Shown: positions 1 to 7,857, numbered from the stretch's first letter. The stretch is 11,801 nt of DNA from JADHTT01 sp964633845 (GCA_964633845.1 CAZWLA010000044.1:1-11801); one strand, 5' to 3'. The notes: a model not told the origin generated them from the letters alone. A program made the numbers and translations.

Positions 1-1
1 T

Positions 2-45
2 TGTAGTTGCAGATTGTAACCCCTTGATACCATTGAGCAACTACA
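2..45. repeat. Inverted repeat downstream of the RND pump gene
   Basis: Positions 2-10 (TGTAGTTGC) and 37-45 (GCAACTACA) are perfect 9-bp inverted copies separated by 26 bases. It lies just past the stop codon of the RND pump gene and could form a hairpin in the efflux-operon transcript. The loop is long and no clear U-tract follows within the window, so it is not a convincing intrinsic terminator. The window edge prevents a fuller judgement. Confidence 0.3.
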
Positions 46-66
46 TCCCCTGTTTATCTATATCTT

Positions 67-3000
67 TTACCTTTTAAATCGTAAACTAACTAAATATAAT
101 ACTGGGATTATAATAAGTGTTAATATTGCAGAGCTAACAATCCCTCCAATCATCGGTGCCGCAATTCTTTGCATCACTTCACTTCCAACACCATCAATAT
201 ACATAATGGGAACCAATCCACCAATAATGGCAAAAACTGTCATAAGTTTTGGTCTTAACCTAAGTGCCGCACCTTCAAAGATTGCTGTTTTAAAATCATC
301 AAATTTTAGTATATCTTTTATCTGTTCTTTTTTCTTTTTTATTGCTTCTTCTAAATATATAATCATAACAATTGCCGTTTCTGCTGCCACTCCTAATAGT
401 GCTAAGAATCCTACTATTACAGCTACAGAAAGATTAAACCCTAAATAATCAATATATACAAGCCCTCCAAATAAAGCAAATGGCAAGGTTGAAAAAACAA
501 TAACTGTATTCAACATATCTTTTAATGCCATATAAATTAGTATAAATATAATGATTACAGTTGCGGGAATAATATACTGTAACTTATCCATCGCTGCTTG
601 TAAATACTGACTTTGTCCAGACCATTCATAATAATATCCATCTGGTAATTGAATCTCATCTAGTACTTTTTGAGCAATGATTTGATATTCATCAGGGCTT
701 ATTGATTGTTTTGGTGTGATATATACAAAAGATACCTTCATACCTTTTTCACTTTTAATCACACTTGCACCCTCCTTGAAGCTAAAAGTAGCAAAAGTTG
801 ATAATGGTTGCATGCCAAGTTTTGTTTTAATATGTATATTAGCAATCGACTCCAAAGAATCTCTATTTGTATTTTTTAATCGTAAAGATATTGGGTATCG
901 CTCAAGATCTTGTACCATTGTAGATACTTTATTTCCACCTACTCCTAAACTCACTGCATCAAGGATTTGATTTTTATTTATACTATATCTACTCAACAAC
1001 TCTTGATTAATATTTATATTTATATAGTATCCGCTATTAGACTTATCTGCTGAAATAGAAAGTGACTCATTTAGTTTCTTTAGTTTTTGTTCTATTTGAC
1101 TACTAATCTCTTCTAGTTTTGTATTATCATTACCATATAGTTTTAGTCCTAATGGGGTTCTAATACCCGTAAGAAGCATATCTATTCTACCCCTAATTGG
1201 ATATGTCCAAGAGTTAATTAATCCTGGTATTTGCAGTTGCTTATCCATCATCATCATTAATCTATCATAAGTCATACCTTCTCTCCATTGAGATTCAGGT
1301 TTAAATTGAATAATTGTTTCAATCATAGCAAGTGGTGCTGGATCTGTTGCAGTATCTGCGCGACCAGCTTTTCCAAAAACTGTATCTACTTCAGGAAAAA
1401 TTTTTATAATCTTATCTGTTTTTTGAGTTAACTCTTTTGCTAAATCAACCCCTATACCATATGGTGTTACTGGCATATACATAAATGTTTGTTCATTTAA
1501 CATCGGCATAAATTCCCATTTTTGTGCTTTGTATAATGGATATACAAAATACAGTGAGCCAAATATTAATGCAATTACTAAATATCGTAATTTTAATGAT
1601 AGTTTTAATATTGGTGCATAGAAAAATAGGAAAAATCTATTTACTGGATTTTTCTCTTCGTCATGAATTTTACCACGTATAAAAAATATCATTAAAAGAG
1701 GTACAACTGTAATTGATAAAATTGCTCCTACCATCATTGCAAAAGTTTTTGTATAAGCTAATGGTGTAAATAGTCTACCTTCTTGCTCTGTTAAAGCAAA
1801 AATAGGTAAAAATGAAACTACTATTAAAAGTAAGGCAAAAAATATTGGTGTTCCCACTTGCTTTGATGATTTGATAATAGCTTCAACTCTTTGTTTATTT
1901 GTAGGATTATCTAATTTTGACAGATATTTATGGGCATTTTCTATCATAACAATTGTAGCATCTACCATAGCACCAATTGCAATTGCAATACCACCTAAAC
2001 TCATGATATTTGATCCAATACCAAATATTTTCATAAATAAAAATGTAAATGCAACTGTTAAAGGAAGTATAATAACTATAATAAGACCACTTCTAATATG
2101 GAATAAAAATACTATTGACACCATAATCACTATCAAAGACTCTTCTATTAGTGTTGTTTTTAGGGTATCTATTGCTTTATCTATAAGATCTGTTCTATCA
2201 TAAGCTGTAATGATTTCTACATCTTTAGTTTGTAGTGTTTTAATCTTTTCTTTTACTTTTTGGATTACCTCATAAGGATTTTCACCAAATCGTACTACTA
2301 CTATACCTGCAACAGTTTCACCTTTACCATTATAGTCTGCCATACCACGTCTAGGACTAGGTACAACATTTAACTCACCTAAATCACTTAGCTTCAAAGG
2401 GATACCATTTATACTTTTTAAAACTATACTTTCAATATCCTCTTCATCTTTTAAATATCCTTTAGCTTCAATTATTTTTTCATAACCATTATCTAAAATG
2501 ATACGACCACCTGCATCATTATTATTTCTTTTTAGTGCTTTACTAACATCTTCTAATGATATTTGATATTGAACTAACTTACTTTGGTCGAGTGTCAGTT
2601 CATAGTTTTTTACAAAACCACCAACAGCTGCAACTTCACTAACTCCATCAACACCTAATAATCCATACTTTAAGTAATAATCTTGATAGGTTCTAAGTTC
2701 ATCTAGTGATTTAGTATCAGATTTTAATACATACTGAAATGCCCAACCAACGCCAGTTGCATCTGGACCAATTGATACTTGGGCTTCTTTAGGAAGCGTT
2801 GGTGCAATTTGAGATAATTGCTCTAGTATTCTATTTCTTGCATCATATAGATCACTATTCTCTTTGAAAACCACATATATAAGAGCATTTTCAAAGCTAC
2901 TCATTGCCCTTACAGTTTCAATATTAGGTAAGCTCATAAGATTTGAAATAAGAGGATAACTTACCTGATCTTCAATGATTTGAGGTGATTGTCCTGGATA

Positions 3001-3156
3001 TTTAACTTGTAAAATTACTTGCGGAGGTGATAAGTCAGGTAATGCATCCAATGAAGTATTTTTTATTGCCCAAATACTTGCTCCAATTCCAATAACAATA
3101 GTCGCAAGTATTAAAAAGATATTTCTAGTACTAAAATCAATAATTTTACTTACCAT
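67..3156 (-). CDS. cusA: CusA-type heavy-metal RND efflux pump (inner-membrane subunit)
   Basis: A 1029-residue resistance-nodulation-division transporter, full length for the CusA/CzcA family. It should use the proton gradient to drive metal from periplasm and cytoplasm through an adaptor and an outer-membrane channel. The first helix (about 11-30) is followed by a porter domain, a six-helix bundle (about 336-545), a second porter domain and a second bundle (about 858-1025). Helix 4 carries GAMVDA with Asp399; Glu926 (GVAAE) and Lys970 (RLRPK) match the CusA proton-relay positions. Met561 (YMP), Met611 (PLAM) and Met660 (RIDM) align with the three metal-binding methionines of E. coli CusA, which favours Cu(I)/Ag(I) over Zn/Co/Ni. 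It is last in the operon, 6 bases after the adaptor gene. Family assignment is very sure; metal specificity is inferred from the Met triad. Confidence 0.95.
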   Translation of the reverse strand: MVSKIIDFSTRNIFLILATIVIGIGASIWAIKNTSLDALPDLSPPQVILQVKYPGQSPQIIEDQVSYPLISNLMSLPNIETVRAMSSFENALIYVVFKENSDLYDARNRILEQLSQIAPTLPKEAQVSIGPDATGVGWAFQYVLKSDTKSLDELRTYQDYYLKYGLLGVDGVSEVAAVGGFVKNYELTLDQSKLVQYQISLEDVSKALKRNNNDAGGRIILDNGYEKIIEAKGYLKDEEDIESIVLKSINGIPLKLSDLGELNVVPSPRRGMADYNGKGETVAGIVVVRFGENPYEVIQKVKEKIKTLQTKDVEIITAYDRTDLIDKAIDTLKTTLIEESLIVIMVSIVFLFHIRSGLIIVIILPLTVAFTFLFMKIFGIGSNIMSLGGIAIAIGAMVDATIVMIENAHKYLSKLDNPTNKQRVEAIIKSSKQVGTPIFFALLLIVVSFLPIFALTEQEGRLFTPLAYTKTFAMMVGAILSITVVPLLMIFFIRGKIHDEEKNPVNRFFLFFYAPILKLSLKLRYLVIALIFGSLYFVYPLYKAQKWEFMPMLNEQTFMYMPVTPYGIGVDLAKELTQKTDKIIKIFPEVDTVFGKAGRADTATDPAPLAMIETIIQFKPESQWREGMTYDRLMMMMDKQLQIPGLINSWTYPIRGRIDMLLTGIRTPLGLKLYGNDNTKLEEISSQIEQKLKKLNESLSISADKSNSGYYINININQELLSRYSINKNQILDAVSLGVGGNKVSTMVQDLERYPISLRLKNTNRDSLESIANIHIKTKLGMQPLSTFATFSFKEGASVIKSEKGMKVSFVYITPKQSISPDEYQIIAQKVLDEIQLPDGYYYEWSGQSQYLQAAMDKLQYIIPATVIIIFILIYMALKDMLNTVIVFSTLPFALFGGLVYIDYLGFNLSVAVIVGFLALLGVAAETAIVMIIYLEEAIKKKKEQIKDILKFDDFKTAIFEGAALRLRPKLMTVFAIIGGLVPIMYIDGVGSEVMQRIAAPMIGGIVSSAILTLIIIPVLYLVSLRFKR

Positions 3157-3162
3157 GATATT

Positions 3163-4122
3163 CTACCAATCATCATCACTATAAAGACCATTTGTCACTG
3201 AATCACTATCAAGTAAGAATAATGCATTCATTACTACTTCATCACCCACTTCTAAACCTTCAGTTATGTGATATAAGTTTCCAATTCTTATGGCTTTCAC
3301 TTCACTTGGTTCATACGTTTTTCCAGATTTAAAAAATACATACTGCTTACCATCTCTTCTAACTATAGTTCCTTTTGGTAAAGTAAGAATATTTTGTTTA
3401 TCTTCATAAAATCTAGTATTTACAAACATGTTTGGATAAAGAGATAGATCTTTATTATCAACAATAACACGTACATCGATCGTCTGATCTTTCTCATTTA
3501 ATTTAGGATAAATAAAATCAACTTTTCCATTCAGTTTTTTGGCTAAACCATCAATACTAATACCTACATCCATATTGTTTTTTATAAATGACAAATCTTT
3601 TTGATATACCTTTGCAATAACCCAAACTTTTTCTAAATTTGTTATAGTAAATGCTTTTTTACCAGCTTTTAAAAAGCTTCCAGTATTTACATTTTTTTGT
3701 GTGATATAGCCATCATATTTACTATAGATTAATACTTCATCATTTGCATAATCTTGAGGATTTATATCATAAAGTTTGACTTTCGTCTTTATGGCATTAT
3801 AGATCTGTTGTGAATTATCTTTGACTAAAGAAAGTTCATCAAAGATATTGTAAATCTCTTTTGAATATACTTGAAAAAGCTTATCACCTTTACTTACTTT
3901 TTGATAAGTCTTGGTTTTAAAAAGGTCTGTAATATATCCATCAAAACGTAAATTTACATCATAAACTAGATTTTCATCTACTTTTACTTTTCCATAGAAA
4001 GTTTTTGATTTAGAAATATCTTGCAAAGTTGCTTTTGTAGTTTTAATATTAAACTCTTGCTCAATACTAAAACCAAATGCAAAACTTAGACAAGCCATTA
4101 TAGAAACTAGGATTTTAAACAT
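3163..4122 (-). CDS. cusB: Periplasmic adaptor (membrane fusion protein) of the Cus-like efflux system
   Basis: A protein of about 319 residues that should bridge the RND pump and the outer-membrane channel. It begins with a hydrophobic signal segment ending near FAFGFS. Two lipoyl/barrel-sandwich halves are visible (around FDGYITDLF and KYDGYITQKNVNTGSFLKAG), then a beta-barrel region (VWVIAKVYQKDL to NMFVNTRF) and a C-terminal membrane-proximal domain ending in a Ser/Asp-rich tail. It is shorter than E. coli CusB (about 400 residues), and its mature N-terminus lacks the methionines CusB uses to bind metal. Two adjacent ATGs exist (4125 and 4122). The AAGGGG ribosome site at 4128-4133 is better spaced for 4122, which is used here. 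The gene overlaps the end of the TolC-type gene, so the two are probably translationally coupled. A Cys at residue 11 of this start (IMAC) is a weak lipobox candidate. Confidence 0.88.
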   Translation of the reverse strand: MFKILVSIMACLSFAFGFSIEQEFNIKTTKATLQDISKSKTFYGKVKVDENLVYDVNLRFDGYITDLFKTKTYQKVSKGDKLFQVYSKEIYNIFDELSLVKDNSQQIYNAIKTKVKLYDINPQDYANDEVLIYSKYDGYITQKNVNTGSFLKAGKKAFTITNLEKVWVIAKVYQKDLSFIKNNMDVGISIDGLAKKLNGKVDFIYPKLNEKDQTIDVRVIVDNKDLSLYPNMFVNTRFYEDKQNILTLPKGTIVRRDGKQYVFFKSGKTYEPSEVKAIRIGNLYHITEGLEVGDEVVMNALFLLDSDSVTNGLYSDDDW

Positions 4123-5281
4123 CATTTCCCCTTAAATATGATAACTCTATATTAGAGATATATATTTTCTCTTCATAATCTAACAACTGTATCTGACTAC
4201 TTAAAAGTTTATTTTGTAATTTATAAACTTTCGTGATATTAGATACCTTGTTGTTTTTTGATACTACACTTATTTGATTTTTTATATTTTTCATTAAGCT
4301 CTTCAGTAAATTTAAAGAGCTTTTTGCAATCTTTTTATTAGATTTTTGAGTGATGATATTTTCCTCTAATTCATCTATAATAGACTCTTTATGAGATAAT
4401 GATTTTTCAATAATATGATGTTTACTTTTGATATTATTTTGCTCTTTACCATATATCGTCAGTGGTATTTTTAAAGCAATATTTACATAATCATCTCTAC
4501 CATCTCTTTGGAAGTATCCACCACTTACAGTATAGTTTGGAGTCTCTTTTTCTATCTCTAGCTGTTTTTCTAATTTAGATACAGCTAAATCAATATTTGC
4601 TATCTCTTCTAGTGGATGGATATTAAAAGAAAACTTTGGGAACAAACCATTAAGACTATTATTTTCAATCATTTGCAATGTAGAAACCTTTTGAAGATTT
4701 GCCATAAGAGTAGTTTGTTTATTTTTAATACTTTTTAATTTTATAGAAAGTTTATCAATTGTGATTTTATTTTCCAAAATTTTTTCTAATGTTGCTAGTT
4801 CCGTACTATTAGCATAGTATTTATTGATTGACTGAATATTCTTAATCATTTTATTAATATAAAGAGTTACTTTATCTAGTTTTTCAAACTGAAAATATAT
4901 TTTATAGATCTCTTTTGTTATTACACTTTTTTTATCTATTAGTATTTGCTCCAATCTAGACTTTTGTAATTTTTCTATTTTTTCTTTTAGATTTAGTTTT
5001 GAGTCTTGCTCAATTTCTTGAGAGATAGAGATATAGTTTGTTTGCATTGCTTCTAAATCTCTTTTTGTAGGATATTCTAAGTTGATATCATTAAATCCAA
5101 AAGATAAAACAGGATTTTTTAATAGCTTACTATTTGCAATAGCATATTTTTTAGCGCCTATTTGACTTTGAAGTTTTTTAATTTCAGGATTGTTTTTATA
5201 CGTATAATCAACAACAGTTCGAGCATCTAGTGCAAAAACTGTTGTTGCAAATAGTAATGTGAATAAAGGTATAGCCTTCAT
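4115..5281 (-). CDS. cusC: TolC-family outer-membrane channel of the Cus-like efflux system
   Basis: A 388-residue outer-membrane efflux protein expected to form the trimeric exit duct for the pump. The N-terminus is a signal peptide (MKAIPLFTLLFATTVFALDA). The rest is rich in long Lys/Glu/Leu/Ile heptad-like helices with two repeats of the helix-strand plan typical of the TolC family. NPVLSFGFND and YTVSGGYFQRDG-type strands match the beta-barrel segments. It is short compared with E. coli CusC (about 460 residues). There is no Cys directly after the signal, so no lipid anchor is evident. A perfect AGGAGGT ribosome site lies 9 bases before the ATG, inside the last codons of the preceding gene. 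The family is clear from fold-like features and operon position; the symbol is by context. Confidence 0.85.
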   Translation of the reverse strand: MKAIPLFTLLFATTVFALDARTVVDYTYKNNPEIKKLQSQIGAKKYAIANSKLLKNPVLSFGFNDINLEYPTKRDLEAMQTNYISISQEIEQDSKLNLKEKIEKLQKSRLEQILIDKKSVITKEIYKIYFQFEKLDKVTLYINKMIKNIQSINKYYANSTELATLEKILENKITIDKLSIKLKSIKNKQTTLMANLQKVSTLQMIENNSLNGLFPKFSFNIHPLEEIANIDLAVSKLEKQLEIEKETPNYTVSGGYFQRDGRDDYVNIALKIPLTIYGKEQNNIKSKHHIIEKSLSHKESIIDELEENIITQKSNKKIAKSSLNLLKSLMKNIKNQISVVSKNNKVSNITKVYKLQNKLLSSQIQLLDYEEKIYISNIELSYLRGNDV

Positions 5282-5284
5282 AGA

Positions 5285-5725
5285 CTATTTACCTCCTCCA
5301 CATCTTCCAGATCCACATCTACCTGCAGCACATTTCATACCACCGCTAGATTGTCCAAGGTTTACACTACCTCTATGTCTGTACTTCTTACCTTTGATTT
5401 TAAACATAATATGATACTGCCATGTTCCACCCATTGAGAAGTTGATCATAGTATCATACTTATCACCATTTAATTTTCCATCATCAATAAACTCCATATA
5501 AGGCATACCAGGCATCTCAGGCATAAAGAATTTTGCTCTTACTTTTGCATTTGTAATAGCTTGACCATCTTTATTTAATTTGATTGTAATATCATTAGCA
5601 CCCTCAACTAATGTTTTTGCAGAACTTACTTCAACAGTAACTCCTTTAGTTATACCCTTTTCATAAAATCCTGATGCAAGCATTAAACTTGCAGATAAAA
5701 GAACTAAACCAATAATTTTTTTCAT
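5285..5725 (-). CDS. YtkA/FixH-like secreted protein with Met-rich motif and Cys/Gly tail, possible metal chaperone
   Basis: A 146-residue exported protein. The signal peptide covers about residues 1-19 (MKKIIGLVLLSASLMLASG). The body resembles the YtkA/FixH beta-sandwich: an alternating-strand segment (TVEVSSAKTLVEGANDITIKL), then FFMPEMPGMPYM, then a GGTWQYHIMFKIKGKKYRHRG strand pair. Met68, 71, 74 and 77 form an MxxM ladder, and the tail GGMKCAAGRCGSGRCGGGK holds Cys132, 137 and 142 at a regular C-x4-C-x4-C spacing. These are plausible Cu(I)/Ag(I) ligands. An upstream in-frame ATG at 5737 is rejected because it overlaps the GGAGG ribosome site that serves the ATG at 5725. It is first in the operon, 3 bases before the TolC-type gene, in the place of a CusF-like chaperone. 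The role is inference; the secreted, metal-ligand-rich nature is visible. Confidence 0.82.
   Translation of the reverse strand: MKKIIGLVLLSASLMLASGFYEKGITKGVTVEVSSAKTLVEGANDITIKLNKDGQAITNAKVRAKFFMPEMPGMPYMEFIDDGKLNGDKYDTMINFSMGGTWQYHIMFKIKGKKYRHRGSVNLGQSSGGMKCAAGRCGSGRCGGGK
5291..5299 (-). promoter_or_regulatory. Strong ribosome binding site for the TolC-type gene, inside the preceding CDS
   Basis: The minus-strand bases GGAGGAGGT encode the final Gly-Gly-Gly of the Cys/Gly tail and also form an AGGAGGT Shine-Dalgarno sequence 9 bases upstream of the ATG at 5281. The stop codon (5285-5287) lies between them. This suggests that translation of the first and second genes of the efflux operon is coupled. 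Confidence 0.75.
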
Positions 5726-5730
5726 TTTTT

Positions 5731-5735
5731 CCTCC
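5731..5735 (-). promoter_or_regulatory. Ribosome binding site deciding the start of the YtkA/FixH-like gene
   Basis: GGAGG on the minus strand, 5 bases before the ATG at 5725. The alternative ATG at 5737-5735 runs into this motif and would give a non-signal-like N-terminus (MEEK), so 5725 is preferred. Confidence 0.75.
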
Positions 5736-5756
5736 ATAAGAAAATAAATTTAAAAA

Positions 5757-5762
5757 ATTATA
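5757..5762 (-). promoter_or_regulatory. Putative -10 box of the efflux operon
   Basis: A perfect TATAAT on the minus strand, followed by T-rich sequence, about 32 bases upstream of the start codon at 5725. At 17-base spacing the -35 position reads ACATTG, far from TTGACA, which fits a promoter that needs an activator. The direct repeat at 5770-5789 covers that -35 region. Confidence 0.5.
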
Positions 5763-5769
5763 TTGATTT

Positions 5770-5789
5770 AATGTGTAGCCAATGTGTAG
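5770..5789. promoter_or_regulatory. Direct repeat, candidate response-regulator operator of the efflux operon
   Basis: AATGTGTAG occurs at 5770-5778 and again at 5781-5789 with CC between them, a perfect 9-bp direct repeat with 11-bp periodicity (CTACACATT on the transcribed sense). It sits in the 72-base gap between the GMC stop and the efflux-operon start codon, just upstream of the TATAAT box and over the weak -35. OmpR/PhoB-class regulators typically bind direct repeats of about 11-bp period in this position. The repeat is seen; the regulator is inferred and is not encoded in this window. Confidence 0.5.
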
Positions 5790-5797
5790 TGTGAAAA

Positions 5798-7396
5798 TTA
5801 TTGGAATCTTTGAAGAATAATCTCAGCAACTCTAAATGAATTAGCATATATAGTCCATGTAAATGGTACGCTACCACCTGTTGGCATAAAACTACCATCA
5901 GTGATATAAAGATTTTCTACTTCATGTGACTTACAATTTTTATCTAATACAGAAGAAGAAGGATTATTTCCAAATCTACATCCACCAGCTTGAAGATTTT
6001 GTGGTGGATATGGAGACACTTCGCCTTCTATGTTTTTAAGCCCCATCTGTTCAAATAATACTTTCGCTTTTGTATTTAACTCTTTAGCAATTGTTAGATC
6101 ATGACTATGAGCATTTATTCTTATCTTGGCTACATTGATGCCATATTTATCTTTATTCTGAGTATCTATATTTACAAAACAATTATCATGAGGCAACCAA
6201 TCACAAAAAATCTCATACTTAAATCGTTTGGTTTTTCTAAACTTTTTAAAAAGCCTCTCTTGTAAGGCTTCACCTATGAGCAGTTTACCATTATCCCATT
6301 TCAAAATATTTGCTTTTTTAATGGGATTGGCATGTTCAAATAAAATGTCTATTATCCCACCTTTTTGTTTTTTACCATTAATATCTATTTCATAAAACTC
6401 TGTAATAGTCCTATTTATAAATAGTCCATCAAAACTTTTATCATCGTAGTTTAATTCACCATACCCATTTCCTCCAGCAGAAAATATAAAATTTTTACCA
6501 ACTTGTCCATTATTATTTGAAAGACCATTAGGAAATAATTTACTTTTTGAGTTTAGCAATAATCTACAAGTTTCAATTGCTTGAGCAGCCACAACAAAAA
6601 TATCTGCTTCAATATAATTTGATCTTTTTAAACTATCAAAATAATGTGCTTTTACTATTTTCTTATCTATTGTTTCTAGTCTATAAACAAAAGCATCAGT
6701 AATTATTTCACAATTATTAGTTTTTTTGGCATCTTCTAAAAGAGCAGCTCTTGAACTACCTTTAGCATCTGTACTACATCCATAACTACCACAAAAACTT
6801 GAATATGAACAAGAATTTCTATTATTAAAAGGTGAGGATAGAATAGCTCGAGGTGTTTTTATACATTTATATCTTAAACTCTTAGAAGCCTTATCTACTT
6901 TTTCTGTAAGTGGATGTTCATGTAATGGTTTAAAAGGTAAATTTTCACCTGATACACCTACTACTTCTGATACTTTTTTATAGTAAGGTTTAAGTTCTTT
7001 TAAACCAATTGGCCAATCTTGAATATTTGCACCTTCAATTGAACCATATTTTGTTTTCAATTGGAAGTCATCATGACTTAGTTTATGAAAATAACCTGCC
7101 ATAAAATTAGATGAACCACCTACTATATTACCATTACTAAAATCCCATCCAGAATCCTTGGTTGTAAAAGATTTATAACCATTATCATATTTTTCTTCTA
7201 AAGTATGAAACTGTTCATCCAATGGTGGTGTATATATTGATCGTCTACAATTTGCTATTTCATCTTTTGAAAAATCTTCTGTTTTATAGTATTTACCCTT
7301 TTCAAGTACAGCTACTTTATACCCTGCTTTTGATAATGTATAGGCAACCGGTCCAGCTCCAGCTCCGCTTCCAACTATACAAATATCATATTTCAT
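5798..7396 (-). CDS. GMC-family FAD-dependent oxidoreductase (large subunit of a sugar-acid/alcohol dehydrogenase-like complex)
   Basis: A 532-residue flavoprotein. The N-terminal FAD-binding motif IVGSGAGAG is at residues 7-15, with a Glu ending the second strand (VLEKG, about 30-34). GNIVGGSSNFMAG (89-101) is the GMC signature region, and the C-terminus NLYITDGSFMPTGGSVPFTW (495-514) is the second GMC region. Cys196, Cys202 and Cys207 (C-x5-C-x4-C, followed by AKGSSR) resemble the Cys triad that binds a 3Fe-4S cluster in some FAD-glucose dehydrogenase catalytic subunits. The usual HxxG(G/T)xR is LQAGGCR (468-474), and the usual NP near the C-terminus is VP (510-511), so both standard catalytic residues seem replaced. 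There is no signal peptide; export probably relies on the partner's Tat signal. Its ATG overlaps the TGA of the subunit-3-like gene (ATGA). Substrate unknown. Confidence 0.88.
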   Translation of the reverse strand: MKYDICIVGSGAGAGPVAYTLSKAGYKVAVLEKGKYYKTEDFSKDEIANCRRSIYTPPLDEQFHTLEEKYDNGYKSFTTKDSGWDFSNGNIVGGSSNFMAGYFHKLSHDDFQLKTKYGSIEGANIQDWPIGLKELKPYYKKVSEVVGVSGENLPFKPLHEHPLTEKVDKASKSLRYKCIKTPRAILSSPFNNRNSCSYSSFCGSYGCSTDAKGSSRAALLEDAKKTNNCEIITDAFVYRLETIDKKIVKAHYFDSLKRSNYIEADIFVVAAQAIETCRLLLNSKSKLFPNGLSNNNGQVGKNFIFSAGGNGYGELNYDDKSFDGLFINRTITEFYEIDINGKKQKGGIIDILFEHANPIKKANILKWDNGKLLIGEALQERLFKKFRKTKRFKYEIFCDWLPHDNCFVNIDTQNKDKYGINVAKIRINAHSHDLTIAKELNTKAKVLFEQMGLKNIEGEVSPYPPQNLQAGGCRFGNNPSSSVLDKNCKSHEVENLYITDGSFMPTGGSVPFTWTIYANSFRVAEIILQRFQ

Positions 7397-7857
7397 AGTT
7401 TTTTTCCATATATTTTTATTGGTCTTGGATTACCACTTTTATGATTAATCATATTCCAACCAATTGATTTAGTATTGCCACCATAAATAGGATCAGAATA
7501 TAAACCCTCTAATGCATAGTTTAATAAATAGGATAACCATCTTTCTCCCCATGAGGTTACCAATATCTCATCTATATTTTTGATATAAATTTCATCTTCT
7601 TGTATCCATCTTGCACCATTTAAAATAAACTCTAAATCGCGTCTAGGGAAATATTTACTTCGAGATACTGAAAATAGATATTTCGTTGGATTATATTGTT
7701 GAAGATTATATTTAACAGATGATGGAAAGATAATATAATAAACATCTTTTATAACTTTCCATTCATTTGTTTCAAAAGTAATACTTCTGATTTTATTAGC
7801 ATTTAACACAGTACCAGTAAAAAGTAAGCTACTAATTATAAAACTTCTTCTATTCAT
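7393..7857 (-). CDS. Gluconate 2-dehydrogenase subunit 3-like protein with Tat signal
   Basis: A 154-residue small subunit. The N-terminus MNRRSFIISSLLFTGTVLNA has a twin-arginine pair followed by SFI and a hydrophobic stretch, a Tat-type signal with likely processing near residue 20. The family hallmark is at residues 117-134: EGLYSDPIYGGN and then IGW, close to the FxDPxYGGN-xxxGW pattern of gluconate 2-dehydrogenase gamma subunits. Such subunits stabilise the GMC flavoprotein and carry it through the Tat pathway as a hitchhiker. The 4-base overlap with the GMC gene supports a two-protein complex. The third, cytochrome c subunit of the classic enzyme is not in the window. The region before residue 110 is poorly conserved and aromatic-rich. 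The start is chosen because it gives the signal; the ribosome site is weak. Confidence 0.8.
   Translation of the reverse strand: MNRRSFIISSLLFTGTVLNANKIRSITFETNEWKVIKDVYYIIFPSSVKYNLQQYNPTKYLFSVSRSKYFPRRDLEFILNGARWIQEDEIYIKNIDEILVTSWGERWLSYLLNYALEGLYSDPIYGGNTKSIGWNMINHKSGNPRPIKIYGKKL

Noticed and set aside
3..77. A plus-strand open frame from the window edge ending at 77, possibly the tail of a convergent gene
   Set aside because: Only about 25 codons, overlapping the pump gene's 3' end, with no recognisable motif.
206..2203. Plus-strand ORFs of 80-110 codons opposite the pump gene
   Set aside because: They are antisense to a well-conserved, fully coding RND gene and show no protein-like features or ribosome sites.
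5285..5737. Longer version of the YtkA/FixH-like gene starting at 5737 (MEEKMKK)
   Set aside because: That ATG overlaps the GGAGG ribosome site of the ATG at 5725, and the extra residues spoil the signal peptide.
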